Origin: Rhodothermales bacterium
Lineage (GTDB): Bacteria > Bacteroidota > Rhodothermia > Rhodothermales > JAHQVL01
Assembly: GCA_041391505.1 (NCBI GenBank)
Contig: JAWKNW010000019.1
Location: 1 to 64,000 of the forward strand
Direction: 5' to 3'
Length of the DNA: 64,000 nucleotides
Shown: positions 1 through 7,892 of the stretch, piece after piece
How positions within the stretch are numbered: the first letter of the stretch is position 1
How the letters are laid out: each line of letters begins with the position of its first letter
Notes under the pieces: generated by a model
What the model saw: the letters and a program-made list of their open reading frames with translations, nothing else
What the model was told of the DNA's origin: nothing
The model's database searches: none
Program-made: the position numbers and the translations under genes

Positions 1-994
1 GGATGGAGTTGACCACCGGAAGCTGAAATCGAATCCTGTTGGAAGCGGTAAAGAGCTGTTGAAGCGAGGGCATAAGCCGGTAGCCGGCCAGCGCGTAGAG
101 TGCGAGTATCGGAATGACGTCCTGCAGATTGCCTCTGGTGGAAAGCATGTACAGGATGAGGACGAGAATCGCCCCGAATGCTAGCGTCTGAACAAAATAG
201 ACCGGCACTACGTTGGCCACCTCGCGTCGCGGTTCGACGCGGGGATATCGCCTGGATGCGTTGGAAAATCGGTTGAGGAAGTGCGATTCTCGACCGCTTA
301 TCTTGAGCAATTTGATTCCGGCAAGCGTCTCATTGGCGGCTCTAAAGCGCTGCTCGTTGGCGGTGAAGCGTTCTTTTCCCAGTCGGGTGATATAGGAGCG
401 ATTGAGGTATGTGACCACGGCGTAGATCGCCCCGAAAACGCCCAGAACGATGAGGGCCAGCACCGGATCGACCACCATCAACAGGCCAAAAATGACGAGC
501 GTAACAAACGTGCGCGCCACCAGCGTCGCTACCGACAACAGGACACCCTGTGCCAGGTCGTTTGCTTCCGTCAGCACCTGCTTCGAGAGCACCGACGAGT
601 TGTGCTTCAGGAAAAACGTATACGGCTGGCTCACATACTTGCGCAGCAGCCGGTTCGCGATGGCGTGCGAACTGTTCCAGGCGAAGCGGTGCTGTAGCCA
701 GAGCGTGAACACGGTGAACGCGTTCGCGATCGTCATCAGGCCCAGGACGCACACGCCGGCGGCGATGAGGAACGACTGGTAGGATGCGAATCCGAAGGTG
801 TCGTAGATGCGCTTCAGCCAGGCCTGCTGCTCGATCGTCTCGGGGCGGGAGACGAGCTGCATGAACGGCATGATGGAGGCGATGCCGGCCATCTCGAACA
901 GCCCCATGAAGGCGATGGCGATGAGCAGGACAACAAAATGTTTCTTTTCGCGGGCCGTGAGGATGCCGCGAAGCTTGTGGATCAGGTCGGTCAT
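1..994 (-). CDS. ABC transporter, PglK/MsbA-like membrane domain (partial, runs off the window)
   Basis: An open reading frame begins at the ATG complementary to 992-994 and continues without a stop to base 1, giving 331 residues of an ABC-exporter membrane domain. Hydrophobic segments are visible at about residues 20-45, 75-100, 150-190 and 270-290, with typical coupling-helix text between them (for example KERFTANEQRFRAANE). The nucleotide-binding domain must lie beyond the window. The sequence style resembles PglK-type flippases that export lipid-linked oligosaccharides. It lies 46 bp downstream of a specialised NusG gene and behind a Wzc-like kinase on the same strand, so a role in surface glycan export is likely. 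The exact substrate is inferred, not shown. Confidence 0.8.
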   Translation of the reverse strand, partial: MTDLIHKLRGILTAREKKHFVVLLIAIAFMGLFEMAGIASIMPFMQLVSRPETIEQQAWLKRIYDTFGFASYQSFLIAAGVCVLGLMTIANAFTVFTLWLQHRFAWNSSHAIANRLLRKYVSQPYTFFLKHNSSVLSKQVLTEANDLAQGVLLSVATLVARTFVTLVIFGLLMVVDPVLALIVLGVFGAIYAVVTYLNRSYITRLGKERFTANEQRFRAANETLAGIKLLKISGRESHFLNRFSNASRRYPRVEPRREVANVVPVYFVQTLAFGAILVLILYMLSTRGNLQDVIPILALYALAGYRLMPSLQQLFTASNRIRFQLPVVNSI

Positions 995-1040
995 GAAAGG
1001 ATGTGGTGGTCGTAAAAAGGGTCAGGCCGGGGGAGGGCCG

Positions 1041-1544
1041 TCAGAGGGCGAGTTCGGCTTCCCGCACATACTCGGCCGGCACCTGCACGCGCACGGCCTG
1101 CTTGATGGCATGCACGCGCACCATGACCGAACACTGGCCCCGGTGCTCGATGACGTCGCCCCGAAGCCCCTCGAAGGGGCCGGCCTTGACGACGACCTCG
1201 CGGCCGATGGGCGGTACCCAGGTCGGATGCAGGGTCAGCCGGTCGAGGTCCCGCTGCGTGATCCGGAGTCGCTCGATCTCGTCGTCGGAGATCGACGCGA
1301 GCCGGCCGCCGAAGCTGAGGCACCGCACGACGCCCGGCGTCTGCAACACCTGCATCCGCCCGCGCTCGTCCACCCGTGCGAACAGGTAGCTCGTAAACAG
1401 CGGTTCGGTCACCTTCTTCATTCGGTCGCTCCAGCGGCGCAGGGTCGTGCAGCGAGGCAAAAAGACCTCGACGCCCTGCCCGAGCAAGCGCTCTTCCGCC
1501 TTCGTTTCGGCCCGTGGTGCGGTGTAAAAGATGCGCCAGTGCAT
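1041..1544 (-). CDS. NusG-family transcription antiterminator (UpxY/RfaH-like)
   Basis: This is a 167-residue protein with an N-terminal NGN domain (opening MHWRIFYTAPRAETKAEERL, then the LFTSYLFARVD core near residue 50) and a C-terminal KOW segment around residues 112-140 (VVVKAGPFEGLRGDVIEHRG). These are the two domains of NusG. Specialised paralogues (RfaH, UpxY, LoaP) load onto RNA polymerase and let it read through long polysaccharide operons. Its place between a Wzc-like kinase and an ABC exporter supports that role over housekeeping NusG, which normally sits by secE and ribosomal protein genes. UpxY genes usually open their operon, but here one gene precedes it. Either a separate promoter lies in the 1545-1843 gap or the gene is read from the kinase. 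Confidence 0.88.
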   Translation of the reverse strand: MHWRIFYTAPRAETKAEERLLGQGVEVFLPRCTTLRRWSDRMKKVTEPLFTSYLFARVDERGRMQVLQTPGVVRCLSFGGRLASISDDEIERLRITQRDLDRLTLHPTWVPPIGREVVVKAGPFEGLRGDVIEHRGQCSVMVRVHAIKQAVRVQVPAEYVREAELAL

Positions 1545-1551
1545 GGTTAAT

Positions 1552-1641
1552 GGTTGCAGGTTGTCAGGTTGCAGGTTGTCAGGTTGCAGGTTGTCAGGTT
1601 GCAGGTTGTCAGGTTGCAGGTTGTCAGGTTGCAGGTTGTCA
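1552..1641 (+). repeat. 15-bp tandem repeat, six copies
   Basis: Six perfect head-to-tail copies of GGTTGCAGGTTGTCA lie between the kinase gene and the NusG-like gene. Each unit is a 7-mer plus an 8-mer of the same GGTTG- theme, so the array belongs with the other period-7 arrays in this window. With the REP-A palindrome at 1748-1786 it fills the 299-bp gap, in which I see no gene. On the minus (transcribed) strand it would give a C/A-rich unstructured leader in front of the NusG-like gene. Confidence 0.95.
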
Positions 1642-1747
1642 GGATGGCGGCGAATGCCGGCGTATCGCGGGTTGACGCGTCTTCCCGGTACGGCTCCGCC
1701 ACGTCAGTCCCACGAATTCCCTCGGGACCGACAAATTGGCAAAGCCC

Positions 1748-1786
1748 GTAGGTCGGGTTAGGCTCCCCCAGGAGCCGTAACCCGAC
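1748..1786. repeat. REP-A palindromic element, copy 1
   Basis: The sequence starts GTAGGTCGGGTTAGG and ends CCGTAACCCGAC, with a GCTCC/GGAGC hairpin inside, so the whole unit folds into an imperfect stem. The same element occurs at 14416-14456, 14555-14594, 22261-22297 and, degenerate, 22315-22350. It is intergenic here, downstream of the Wzc-like gene. Confidence 0.85.
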
Positions 1787-1843
1787 GCCAAATCCCGACG
1801 CCGCCCGATCATCCACCGATCGGCCGCTCCGCACGCCGAACGG

Positions 1844-4183
1844 TCACGCCGCGTCCAGCGTGTAATACGCATCCTCCCGGTAATACCGGTAGCGCGCGCG
1901 GTTGCCGGCGAGCGAGGAGGGATCGAACGCGTTCAGCACCGTGCCGATGACGCGATGTCCGGCCTGGCTGAAGTCCCGAATCCCCTCGCGCACCTCATAG
2001 TCGCGTGTTTTTCCGGCCGAGGCCACGATTACCGTGGCGTCGGAGAAGCTCGAGACAAACACCGCATCCGACACGGCCAGATAAGGCGGCGTGTCGAAGA
2101 TGACGATGTCGAAATGCCGTTTCAGTTCGTTGACGAACACCGGCATGTCCGGCGACGCCAGGATCTCGGAGGCGTTGGCGTAGCTGGCGCCGGCGGTCAG
2201 CACGTACAGGTTGTTCTGTTCGGGCAGCGCGCGCCGAAACTGGAGGTGACGCGCCTGCATCATCTCGATAAAGCCGGGCTTGTTGGCCATGCCGAGTTTG
2301 GCGTGTACGGTCGGGCACCGCAGGTCGGTGTCCACGACGACCGTGCGCCGGCCCGTCTGAGCCATCGCGATCCCGAGATTGAGCGCCGTGAGGCTCTTGC
2401 CTTCGCCGGGATTCGGGCTCGTGATCGTGATGGTCTGGATGCGTTCGCCGAGGCTCGTGTTCAGGATGTTGAACCGCAGCTTCCGGTAGGCGTCGACCAC
2501 CATGGAGGCCGGCGACAGCCCGTTGATCAGCATGGCATCGACGTTCGGGCGTTGCAGGGCCGTGGTGCCGGCCGGCGCCGGCGGCGGCGCCTCGGGCGTC
2601 ATCGCGGGGATGATGCCGATGAGCGGATAGGACCGCTGTTGCAGGTCTTCCGGTGAAAAGATGATGCCGCGCGTGCGCTGCTGGTGCAGCATGGCCAGGC
2701 CGAGCCCGATCAGCAGGCCCACCAGTCCGCCGAGGATGAGGTTGCGCGGCTTGTCGGGATATTCCGGAAAGGGCGGGGCGAACGCCTGACGGATCACTTC
2801 GGCATAGCCCTGCTCGGATTCTTCGGAGATGCGGACCTCCTCGAGCTTTTCGCGCAGGAAGAGGTAGGCGCGTTCCGTCGTCTGGAGCGAACGCTGGAGC
2901 TGGGTGAGCGCGATCTGCTGCGCCGGCAGGCTGTTCAGCGTGGCGCCGTATTCGTCGAGCTGCCGGCGATAGAGCTGGCCGCGCGCCTCGAGGCGGGCGA
3001 TTTCCTGCCGCTCGTCGGCGAGTTGGCGCTGGATCTGGCTGAGGGTAGAGAGGCCGTCGCCTTCGAGCGCGAGGCCGGCGTCGTCGACGTAGGAGGTCGA
3101 CAGCCGCGACAGGGTGTCCTGCAGGGCGGTGAGCTCCCGATTCAGGCTGGCGAGGGTCGGGTTGGAGGCCGCCTCCGGCGAGCCCTTGAGCCCCGGGTTC
3201 TGGCGGTAGATCTGGTCGAGCCGGGCGTCGATGTCGGCGATGGCCGTCTGGGCGCGTTTGATCTCCTCGGCCGTGTTGTCGGCGAGGTGCCGCGCGAGTT
3301 TCGGCTGCATGCCGGCGAGATCCTGCGCCAGCATCTCGGCGGACACCCGCTTCAGCTTCAGCTCGAGTTCGTTCTGGGTCCGCGCCTGCTCCAGCGTCGA
3401 CACCTGGTCGATCAGGGCCGTCGCCTCCGAGCTCATCGTGAGGCCGCCGTTTTCGTGCAGGAACGTCTTCATCTGCTCCTCGAGCGCGCGCAGCTCGCGA
3501 TTTCGCTCGTTGGCCTCGTTTTCGAGGAAGGCGCGTGTGGCCGAGAGCCGGCTCCGGCTCCGCCAGAGGGCGCGGTCCACGAGTTCTTCCGCGTAGAAAT
3601 TGGCGAGCAGGCTGGCTTCGTTCGGATCGGTCGACACAGCCGAGATCCGGAGCACGTCGGCCACGGGTTCGCGCTGGATCGACACTAGGTTCTGGACGGT
3701 GTAGGCGAGCTGGGCCGGCGACGTGGCGCCGGCGATCAGGCTGATCGGCCGGCCAGTGACGGGGTCGATGCGCGCCGCGATGAGCCGCTCGGCCACCTGG
3801 GTGGCGACGTCCAGCGACCGCTGGAGCACGTAGATCTCGGTTTCGACGGAGCGCCCGGGGCCCCGCCGATTGCCGGGCGTGGTGTCGAGGGCGTCCTTGA
3901 GGTCGGGCGCGATCCGGTTGTCGACCAGCACGAGGCTGTCGGCCCGGAAGATGGGTACCTGTAGATAGGTATAGATGCCGGTCCCCGTCAGGGTCAGCAC
4001 GAACGAGAGGAAGATGAACCAGCGGCCGCGGAAGAGCAGGTTGAGCAGCTGCTCGCCCTGGCTGGCTTCGTGCGCGGGTTCGGGCTCGGCCGGCGCGGGG
4101 GCGTCGAAAAACGGCGAGGGCTCCGTCCTGGGTGCGATCGGATTACGACCGGGCGCTTTGCTCGGGAACGTTGGTACGGCCAT
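1844..4183 (-). CDS. Wzc/GumC-like polysaccharide co-polymerase with tyrosine autokinase domain
   Basis: This 779-residue inner-membrane protein controls export and chain length of surface polysaccharide. The first transmembrane helix is near residues 52-74 (FIFLSFVLTLTGTGIYTYL). A Wzz domain and long coiled coils follow, and the second helix is near 480-500 (LILGGLVGLLIGLGLAML). The cytoplasmic BY-kinase domain has Walker A near 590 (SPNPGEGKS), Walker A' near 617 (VVVDTDLR) and Walker B near 694 (VIFDTPP). The tail ends in a tyrosine cluster (RYRYYREDAYYTL), the usual autophosphorylation site, normally reversed by a separate phosphatase not seen here. The start shown precedes a proline-rich cytoplasmic stretch. 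The neighbours (NusG-like, ABC exporter) fit an exopolysaccharide locus continuing to the left of the window. Confidence 0.93.
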   Translation of the reverse strand: MAVPTFPSKAPGRNPIAPRTEPSPFFDAPAPAEPEPAHEASQGEQLLNLLFRGRWFIFLSFVLTLTGTGIYTYLQVPIFRADSLVLVDNRIAPDLKDALDTTPGNRRGPGRSVETEIYVLQRSLDVATQVAERLIAARIDPVTGRPISLIAGATSPAQLAYTVQNLVSIQREPVADVLRISAVSTDPNEASLLANFYAEELVDRALWRSRSRLSATRAFLENEANERNRELRALEEQMKTFLHENGGLTMSSEATALIDQVSTLEQARTQNELELKLKRVSAEMLAQDLAGMQPKLARHLADNTAEEIKRAQTAIADIDARLDQIYRQNPGLKGSPEAASNPTLASLNRELTALQDTLSRLSTSYVDDAGLALEGDGLSTLSQIQRQLADERQEIARLEARGQLYRRQLDEYGATLNSLPAQQIALTQLQRSLQTTERAYLFLREKLEEVRISEESEQGYAEVIRQAFAPPFPEYPDKPRNLILGGLVGLLIGLGLAMLHQQRTRGIIFSPEDLQQRSYPLIGIIPAMTPEAPPPAPAGTTALQRPNVDAMLINGLSPASMVVDAYRKLRFNILNTSLGERIQTITITSPNPGEGKSLTALNLGIAMAQTGRRTVVVDTDLRCPTVHAKLGMANKPGFIEMMQARHLQFRRALPEQNNLYVLTAGASYANASEILASPDMPVFVNELKRHFDIVIFDTPPYLAVSDAVFVSSFSDATVIVASAGKTRDYEVREGIRDFSQAGHRVIGTVLNAFDPSSLAGNRARYRYYREDAYYTLDAA

Positions 4184-4639
4184 GGGAAGGGCACTGGGAA
4201 GTGTGTTGGTCGCCGGCGGCGTCAGAGATGCGCGGACCGTCCGGGCGAGAAGTGCGAAGAAAGTATACGGGTCGTATGCGGCTGAAATGTCAGGAGTCTA
4301 TCACAATTGTGTTCTCGAATGATCCGGCGGCTGCGTAACGGCGTCGGGGCGCCGTTTGCGGCCGTGGCGCGCGGATTCAGGCAGAACGTGCCGTCAGGCG
4401 CAGGAACGATTTTCCCGTCGGGAGGGCATTGCGGGCGTTCGATCCGGCGTAGAGGCGGCGTCGCACAGGGTGACCTGCGGATGCGGGGAGGAGGTGCAAG
4501 AGTCGGGCCGGGGGAGCAGCGTGGTGCGGCGGTGACGGCGCGGTGTGGGGTCTCGAGATAGGAGTGTCCGCGGTCGGGACAAGCAAGGCACCTTAATCAT
4601 CGCGTGACGGAGAAATCGGCCGAAAGTGCTGGGTTCTAA
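4184..4639. other. 456-bp gene-free stretch upstream of the polysaccharide locus
   Basis: I see no convincing gene here: the short open frames lack consistent codon pattern or known motifs. It must hold the promoter of the leftward Wzc-like gene. A perfect palindrome CACAATTGTG lies at 4303-4312, and a TATACT hexamer on the minus strand overlaps 4263-4268. Both are candidates for regulation but neither is demonstrated. Confidence 0.5.
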
Positions 4640-5023
4640 TCAGATCCTTTGCCTGGTCAGGCGCTCGACATCTGCAATAAATCGGGACACATCTTCGATC
4701 AAGTGGTGTATGCCGGCCTCTTCGAAAACGGTCATAGCGTCATAATCAGCCCGCTCACGGAATTCGTAGGCTTGTCGAAAGATGCCTCCTAGTTCCCCTG
4801 GCAGGTCGCCGGTTGCCACGAATCGTGCATGAAACTGTTTCATGGCTCCATTGTGTGTCTTCGTCATCTCTCCTGCCTGATGTAGCGCAGCACTTGCTGC
4901 GTAGAAAGCCGCATAATAGGCACGATTCAGCGACCCAACGGCATCTCCATCATCCAAACAGAGTTTCGCGGTGCGCAGCGCGCGATTGGCTTTGGCGAAT
5001 AATGCCTGGCTTTCCGGCTTCAC
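4640..5023 (-). CDS. HEPN domain protein (partner of MNT nucleotidyltransferase)
   Basis: This 127-residue helical protein shows the HEPN signature LNRAYYAAFYAA at about residues 31-42 and the late RERADYD motif near 90. HEPN proteins of this size pair with minimal nucleotidyltransferases, and several such pairs are toxin-antitoxin systems in which the HEPN member is an RNase. Its start codon overlaps the end of the MNT gene by 4 bp, so the two are translationally coupled. I do not see the catalytic R-x4-6-H motif of RNase HEPN toxins, so this copy may be a non-catalytic HEPN of the kanamycin-nucleotidyltransferase type. It opens the defence-rich block on its left side. Confidence 0.85.
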   Translation of the reverse strand: MKPESQALFAKANRALRTAKLCLDDGDAVGSLNRAYYAAFYAASAALHQAGEMTKTHNGAMKQFHARFVATGDLPGELGGIFRQAYEFRERADYDAMTVFEEAGIHHLIEDVSRFIADVERLTRQRI

Positions 5024-5340
5024 AACACCAGCCCCTCTTCTCGGACAATCGTCATGAACGCCCCGTCCAACTGCTGGTACTCTGCTTCGGAATAGGGCTG
5101 GAAGGCAACCAATTCGCCGTAACGGTCCAAAAGGTCTGTCTGTAGCTGGACCAACTGCTTAATTTCTGTGTAGAGATCGTAGGTGCCTTTTAGTACCACC
5201 AGGACATCCACATCGCTGTCAGGCCGCGCATCGCCGCGGGCGTGTGATCCATAGAGGACAACATGTGACAGTCGTTCGCCATAGTGCTGGCGAAGCCAAA
5301 CATGGGCATCATCCAGAGCGAGTTGAACGGTTTTGGTCAT
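5020..5340 (-). CDS. MNT-type nucleotidyltransferase (MntA-like)
   Basis: This is a 106-residue minimal nucleotidyltransferase of the DNA polymerase beta fold. The catalytic signature GSHARGDARPDSDVDVLVV (G-S-x10-D-x-D) is intact near residues 31-50, so it should bind Mg-NTP. In MntA-HepT pairs the nucleotidyltransferase polyAMPylates and silences the HEPN toxin. The ATG at 5340 (MTKTVQ) is preferred over the in-frame ATG at 5355 because family members begin just before the first helix. The last codons overlap the HEPN gene, which is the usual arrangement for these pairs. Confidence 0.85.
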   Translation of the reverse strand: MTKTVQLALDDAHVWLRQHYGERLSHVVLYGSHARGDARPDSDVDVLVVLKGTYDLYTEIKQLVQLQTDLLDRYGELVAFQPYSEAEYQQLDGAFMTIVREEGLVL

Positions 5341-5434
5341 GGCGGCGGGTCGCAACAGATTGTCTTTTGGACTCGGTGTCTGATATAAAGATAAGGGATC
5401 TGATAAGGAGTTGTCGGTGAGCTACACATTTCAT

Positions 5435-7501
5435 CTAGCCGCGCATATCTTCCAAAAACTCCGACGCTGGCCCGCCGCTCGTCACCAGCAGTTGATCTCG
5501 CGCCCGAGTGCACGCCACGTACAGCAGGTGCCGCTCGGTGTGGTAGACCTCCTCGAGGTCGGCCTGGTCGGACACGGTTTCGATCCGTTCCTGGGACGGG
5601 ATTACGTCGTCGTCGCACGCCATGACGACCACAGCCCGGAACTCCAGCCCCTTTGCCCTGTGCATCGTGCTGATCGACACAAAGCCCGTAGTGGTCTCGA
5701 CCGTGTCGTCGAGTACGCGATACGGCATTCCGGCCGCCTCTACGGCCGCGGTAGCCCGTGCGATCTCGCGTTCCGAGCGGACCACCACGCCGATCTCATG
5801 CGGGGCCACTCCTTCATCCTCGCGTTCAGCCAGCCACTGACTCACCCCTTCGATCTCGGCCTCGGGGCTGTCGAGCATCTCGACTACCGGAGGCGGGCCG
5901 TTGAAGACGGAGATGGCGCCCCGCCGGCTTTCGGTGTTGCCGTCGACATCGGTGATCTCTGGACTCAGCAGCAGGTCGGCCTGCCGGCGGATCTGGTGGG
6001 ACGTGCGGTAATTGATGCGCAGGGTGCGCGAGCGGCCGCGTACCTCCACGCCGAGCGAGGCCCACGAAAACGGCTGCTGGAAGATGCGTTGCCCGAGGTC
6101 GCCAGCGAAAAAGAGGGCGTTGGGCCGGCCGCCGGCCATCGCCGCAAGAAACCGGAGCTGTGCTACGCTCACGTCCTGCGCTTCGTCGACGACGATGCAT
6201 TCGAATGGAGGGTTCGGCTCGGCCGTGTACCGGTCTGCCAGCAGGGTGTACATCTGGGCATAGGTCATCAGCCCCTCGCGCTCCAGCGTGAGGCGGACCC
6301 GGTCGAACAACGACCAGAGGACCAGCCGCTGGCTTTCAGGAAGTCGCGTCTTGCGGCCCAGCCGGCGTACGTCGCGGTACGCTTCCCAGGTCTCCAGCCT
6401 CCAGGCGTCGACGACATTTTCCCACTCGTTATACAGGAACGTCAGGGAGAAGGAATGCCCGTCGATAGCCGCCGCGGTCTCCCGGATCACGCTCCGCACC
6501 TTGTCGCGCGAGGCGACCTCCATGGCGCCGAAGTGCAGGTCGTTCAGCCGGCGACCGATGGCGTCGATCGCATGCACCTCGAGCCGCTCGCCGAGTCGGG
6601 GTTCGTTGTGAATCAGCCGGCGCAGCTTGCCGCGCAGCGCGTTGGCCAGGGTGTCGGAAAAGGTGGTGAGGAGCACTCGGGCCTCCGGATGCTGCCGGGC
6701 CAGGTGCACCGCCCGGTGGAGGGCGACGATGGTCTTCCCCGTGCCGGCGGTGCCGGACACCCGCGCCGGCCCCGAAAAGTCGCGCTCGACGAGGTCGCGC
6801 TGGGATGGGTGGAGGAAGAGCGTCCACTTGTCCCAGGGGAATTCGAGGGCACGCTCGAGTTCTTCGACGTTGGCCACAACGCGGAAACGCCGCTGCGCAT
6901 CCGGGTGCTCGAATGGCGCCACCTCTGGTGATGCCTCGGCGACAGGCCGCGGCGATCCGCCCGTGGCGATTTCCAGGAGCGCCTCGGCGGCCTCCGCCGG
7001 AAGATGATCGCTCAGCTCCAGAATCGTGGCTTCAGTCGCGCTCCGGACATCCTCCACCCATTCTTCCGGAACGCCAAAAGCGAGGAGTGCTTCGTGAGTG
7101 TAGTGCGCGAACAGGGCCGGCTTTTCGGGCGCCGGCTGCGCCACGTGTACATAGACCGGAATCTCCTCTACCCGCTCCCGGATCTCTACGAACTGCGCGG
7201 CTCCGGTCTTCGGGTGGGTCTCCAGCTTTCGGCGTTCGGCCCACCGATACGCCTCATCGTGATGGTCGACATAACAAAGCAGCAGGCTCGCGTCCGACCG
7301 GTGAATGATCAGCCGAATATCCTGACTCACTCGCACCGACCAGAACCTCGGGTCCTTCGCCCTGTCGAGCTTGTGGAATTGCAGGCTCGGGTGCGCGGGG
7401 TTCATCTGGAGGTCGAACGCCGTCGTCTTGACGGCTTTCTGCTCGTCATTCGTCAGCCGGGCGAGGCTGTCGGTGAAGGTGTCGGCGATGCGGAATTGCA
7501 T
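5435..7501 (-). CDS. UvrD/Rep-family SF1 helicase with N-terminal RelE/ParE-like domain
   Basis: This 688-residue protein has two parts. Residues 1-95 look like a RelE/ParE toxin fold: FTDSLARLTNDEQKAVK, then WSVRVSQDIRLIIHR and LLLCYVDHHDEAYRWAERR. From about residue 210 it is an SF1A helicase with Walker A near 250 (GTAGTGKT), DEAQD near 437, the NYRTS motif, the TMHRAKGLEF motif near 617 and the YVACTRAR motif close to the end. The helicase set looks complete, so it should be an active ATP-driven translocase. Whether the toxin-like domain cleaves RNA or only recognises something is unknown. It lies 94 bp upstream of the MNT gene, on the same strand. Related fused proteins are usually annotated only as DNA helicases. 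Confidence 0.88.
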   Translation of the reverse strand: MQFRIADTFTDSLARLTNDEQKAVKTTAFDLQMNPAHPSLQFHKLDRAKDPRFWSVRVSQDIRLIIHRSDASLLLCYVDHHDEAYRWAERRKLETHPKTGAAQFVEIRERVEEIPVYVHVAQPAPEKPALFAHYTHEALLAFGVPEEWVEDVRSATEATILELSDHLPAEAAEALLEIATGGSPRPVAEASPEVAPFEHPDAQRRFRVVANVEELERALEFPWDKWTLFLHPSQRDLVERDFSGPARVSGTAGTGKTIVALHRAVHLARQHPEARVLLTTFSDTLANALRGKLRRLIHNEPRLGERLEVHAIDAIGRRLNDLHFGAMEVASRDKVRSVIRETAAAIDGHSFSLTFLYNEWENVVDAWRLETWEAYRDVRRLGRKTRLPESQRLVLWSLFDRVRLTLEREGLMTYAQMYTLLADRYTAEPNPPFECIVVDEAQDVSVAQLRFLAAMAGGRPNALFFAGDLGQRIFQQPFSWASLGVEVRGRSRTLRINYRTSHQIRRQADLLLSPEITDVDGNTESRRGAISVFNGPPPVVEMLDSPEAEIEGVSQWLAEREDEGVAPHEIGVVVRSEREIARATAAVEAAGMPYRVLDDTVETTTGFVSISTMHRAKGLEFRAVVVMACDDDVIPSQERIETVSDQADLEEVYHTERHLLYVACTRARDQLLVTSGGPASEFLEDMRG

Positions 7502-7545
7502 GGGCTTTGATCCAGGTATAACGTGTATCTGAAACCCTCAAAAAA

Positions 7546-7678
7546 TGTCATCTCGACCGAACCCGCGCGTACGCGCGGGGAAGTGGAGAGACCTCCATAT
7601 TCCGGGCAATTTGCCAAACGGAAGGAGGTCCCTCCGCTCCAGTGCCGGCTTACGCCGGCGCTTTCGGTCGGGATGACA
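7546..7678. repeat. 133-bp inverted-repeat element (MITE-like)
   Basis: The ends are TGTCATCTCGACCGAA and its near-complement TTTCGGTCGGGATGACA. Inside, GGAGAGACCTCC is mirrored by GGAGGTCCCTCCGCTCC, and GCCGGCTTACGCCGGC forms a small hairpin. The unit carries no gene. It occupies part of the 391-bp gap between the helicase and the PDDEXK gene; I see nothing else in the rest of that gap (7679-7892). The shape suggests a non-autonomous mobile or REP-type element. Confidence 0.7.
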
Positions 7679-7892
7679 AAGCTAATTAATAAAAACACCA
7701 CTCTCCGCCATACTAACACACTTCTCCTCCCGCGTTTTCGTTGACTCCATACCGACTACCTTTCAGCCCAAAACTTGTGTCCAGAGCCTTGTCATGCCTG
7801 AATATAAAGTCCTGCGAGGCCGGGCTAAGGTGCTCATGTGACATTGTTCTGGCAGGGTGTGCCGGATAGGGATTTCCCCTCCCTACATGTCT

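Noticed and set aside
1552..1641. CRISPR array
   Set aside because: Repeats are directly abutting with no spacers, and no cas genes are present. The same applies to the array at 28231-28376.
2684..3688. A 334-codon plus-strand frame inside the Wzc-like gene (and similar ones at 1955-2656 and 5411-6931)
   Set aside because: Antisense to well-supported minus-strand genes; GC-rich codons make stop codons rare on the opposite strand.
4307..4561. Small plus-strand gene in the gap upstream of the polysaccharide locus
   Set aside because: Arg/Gly-rich random translation, no ribosome-binding site and no homology-like motif.
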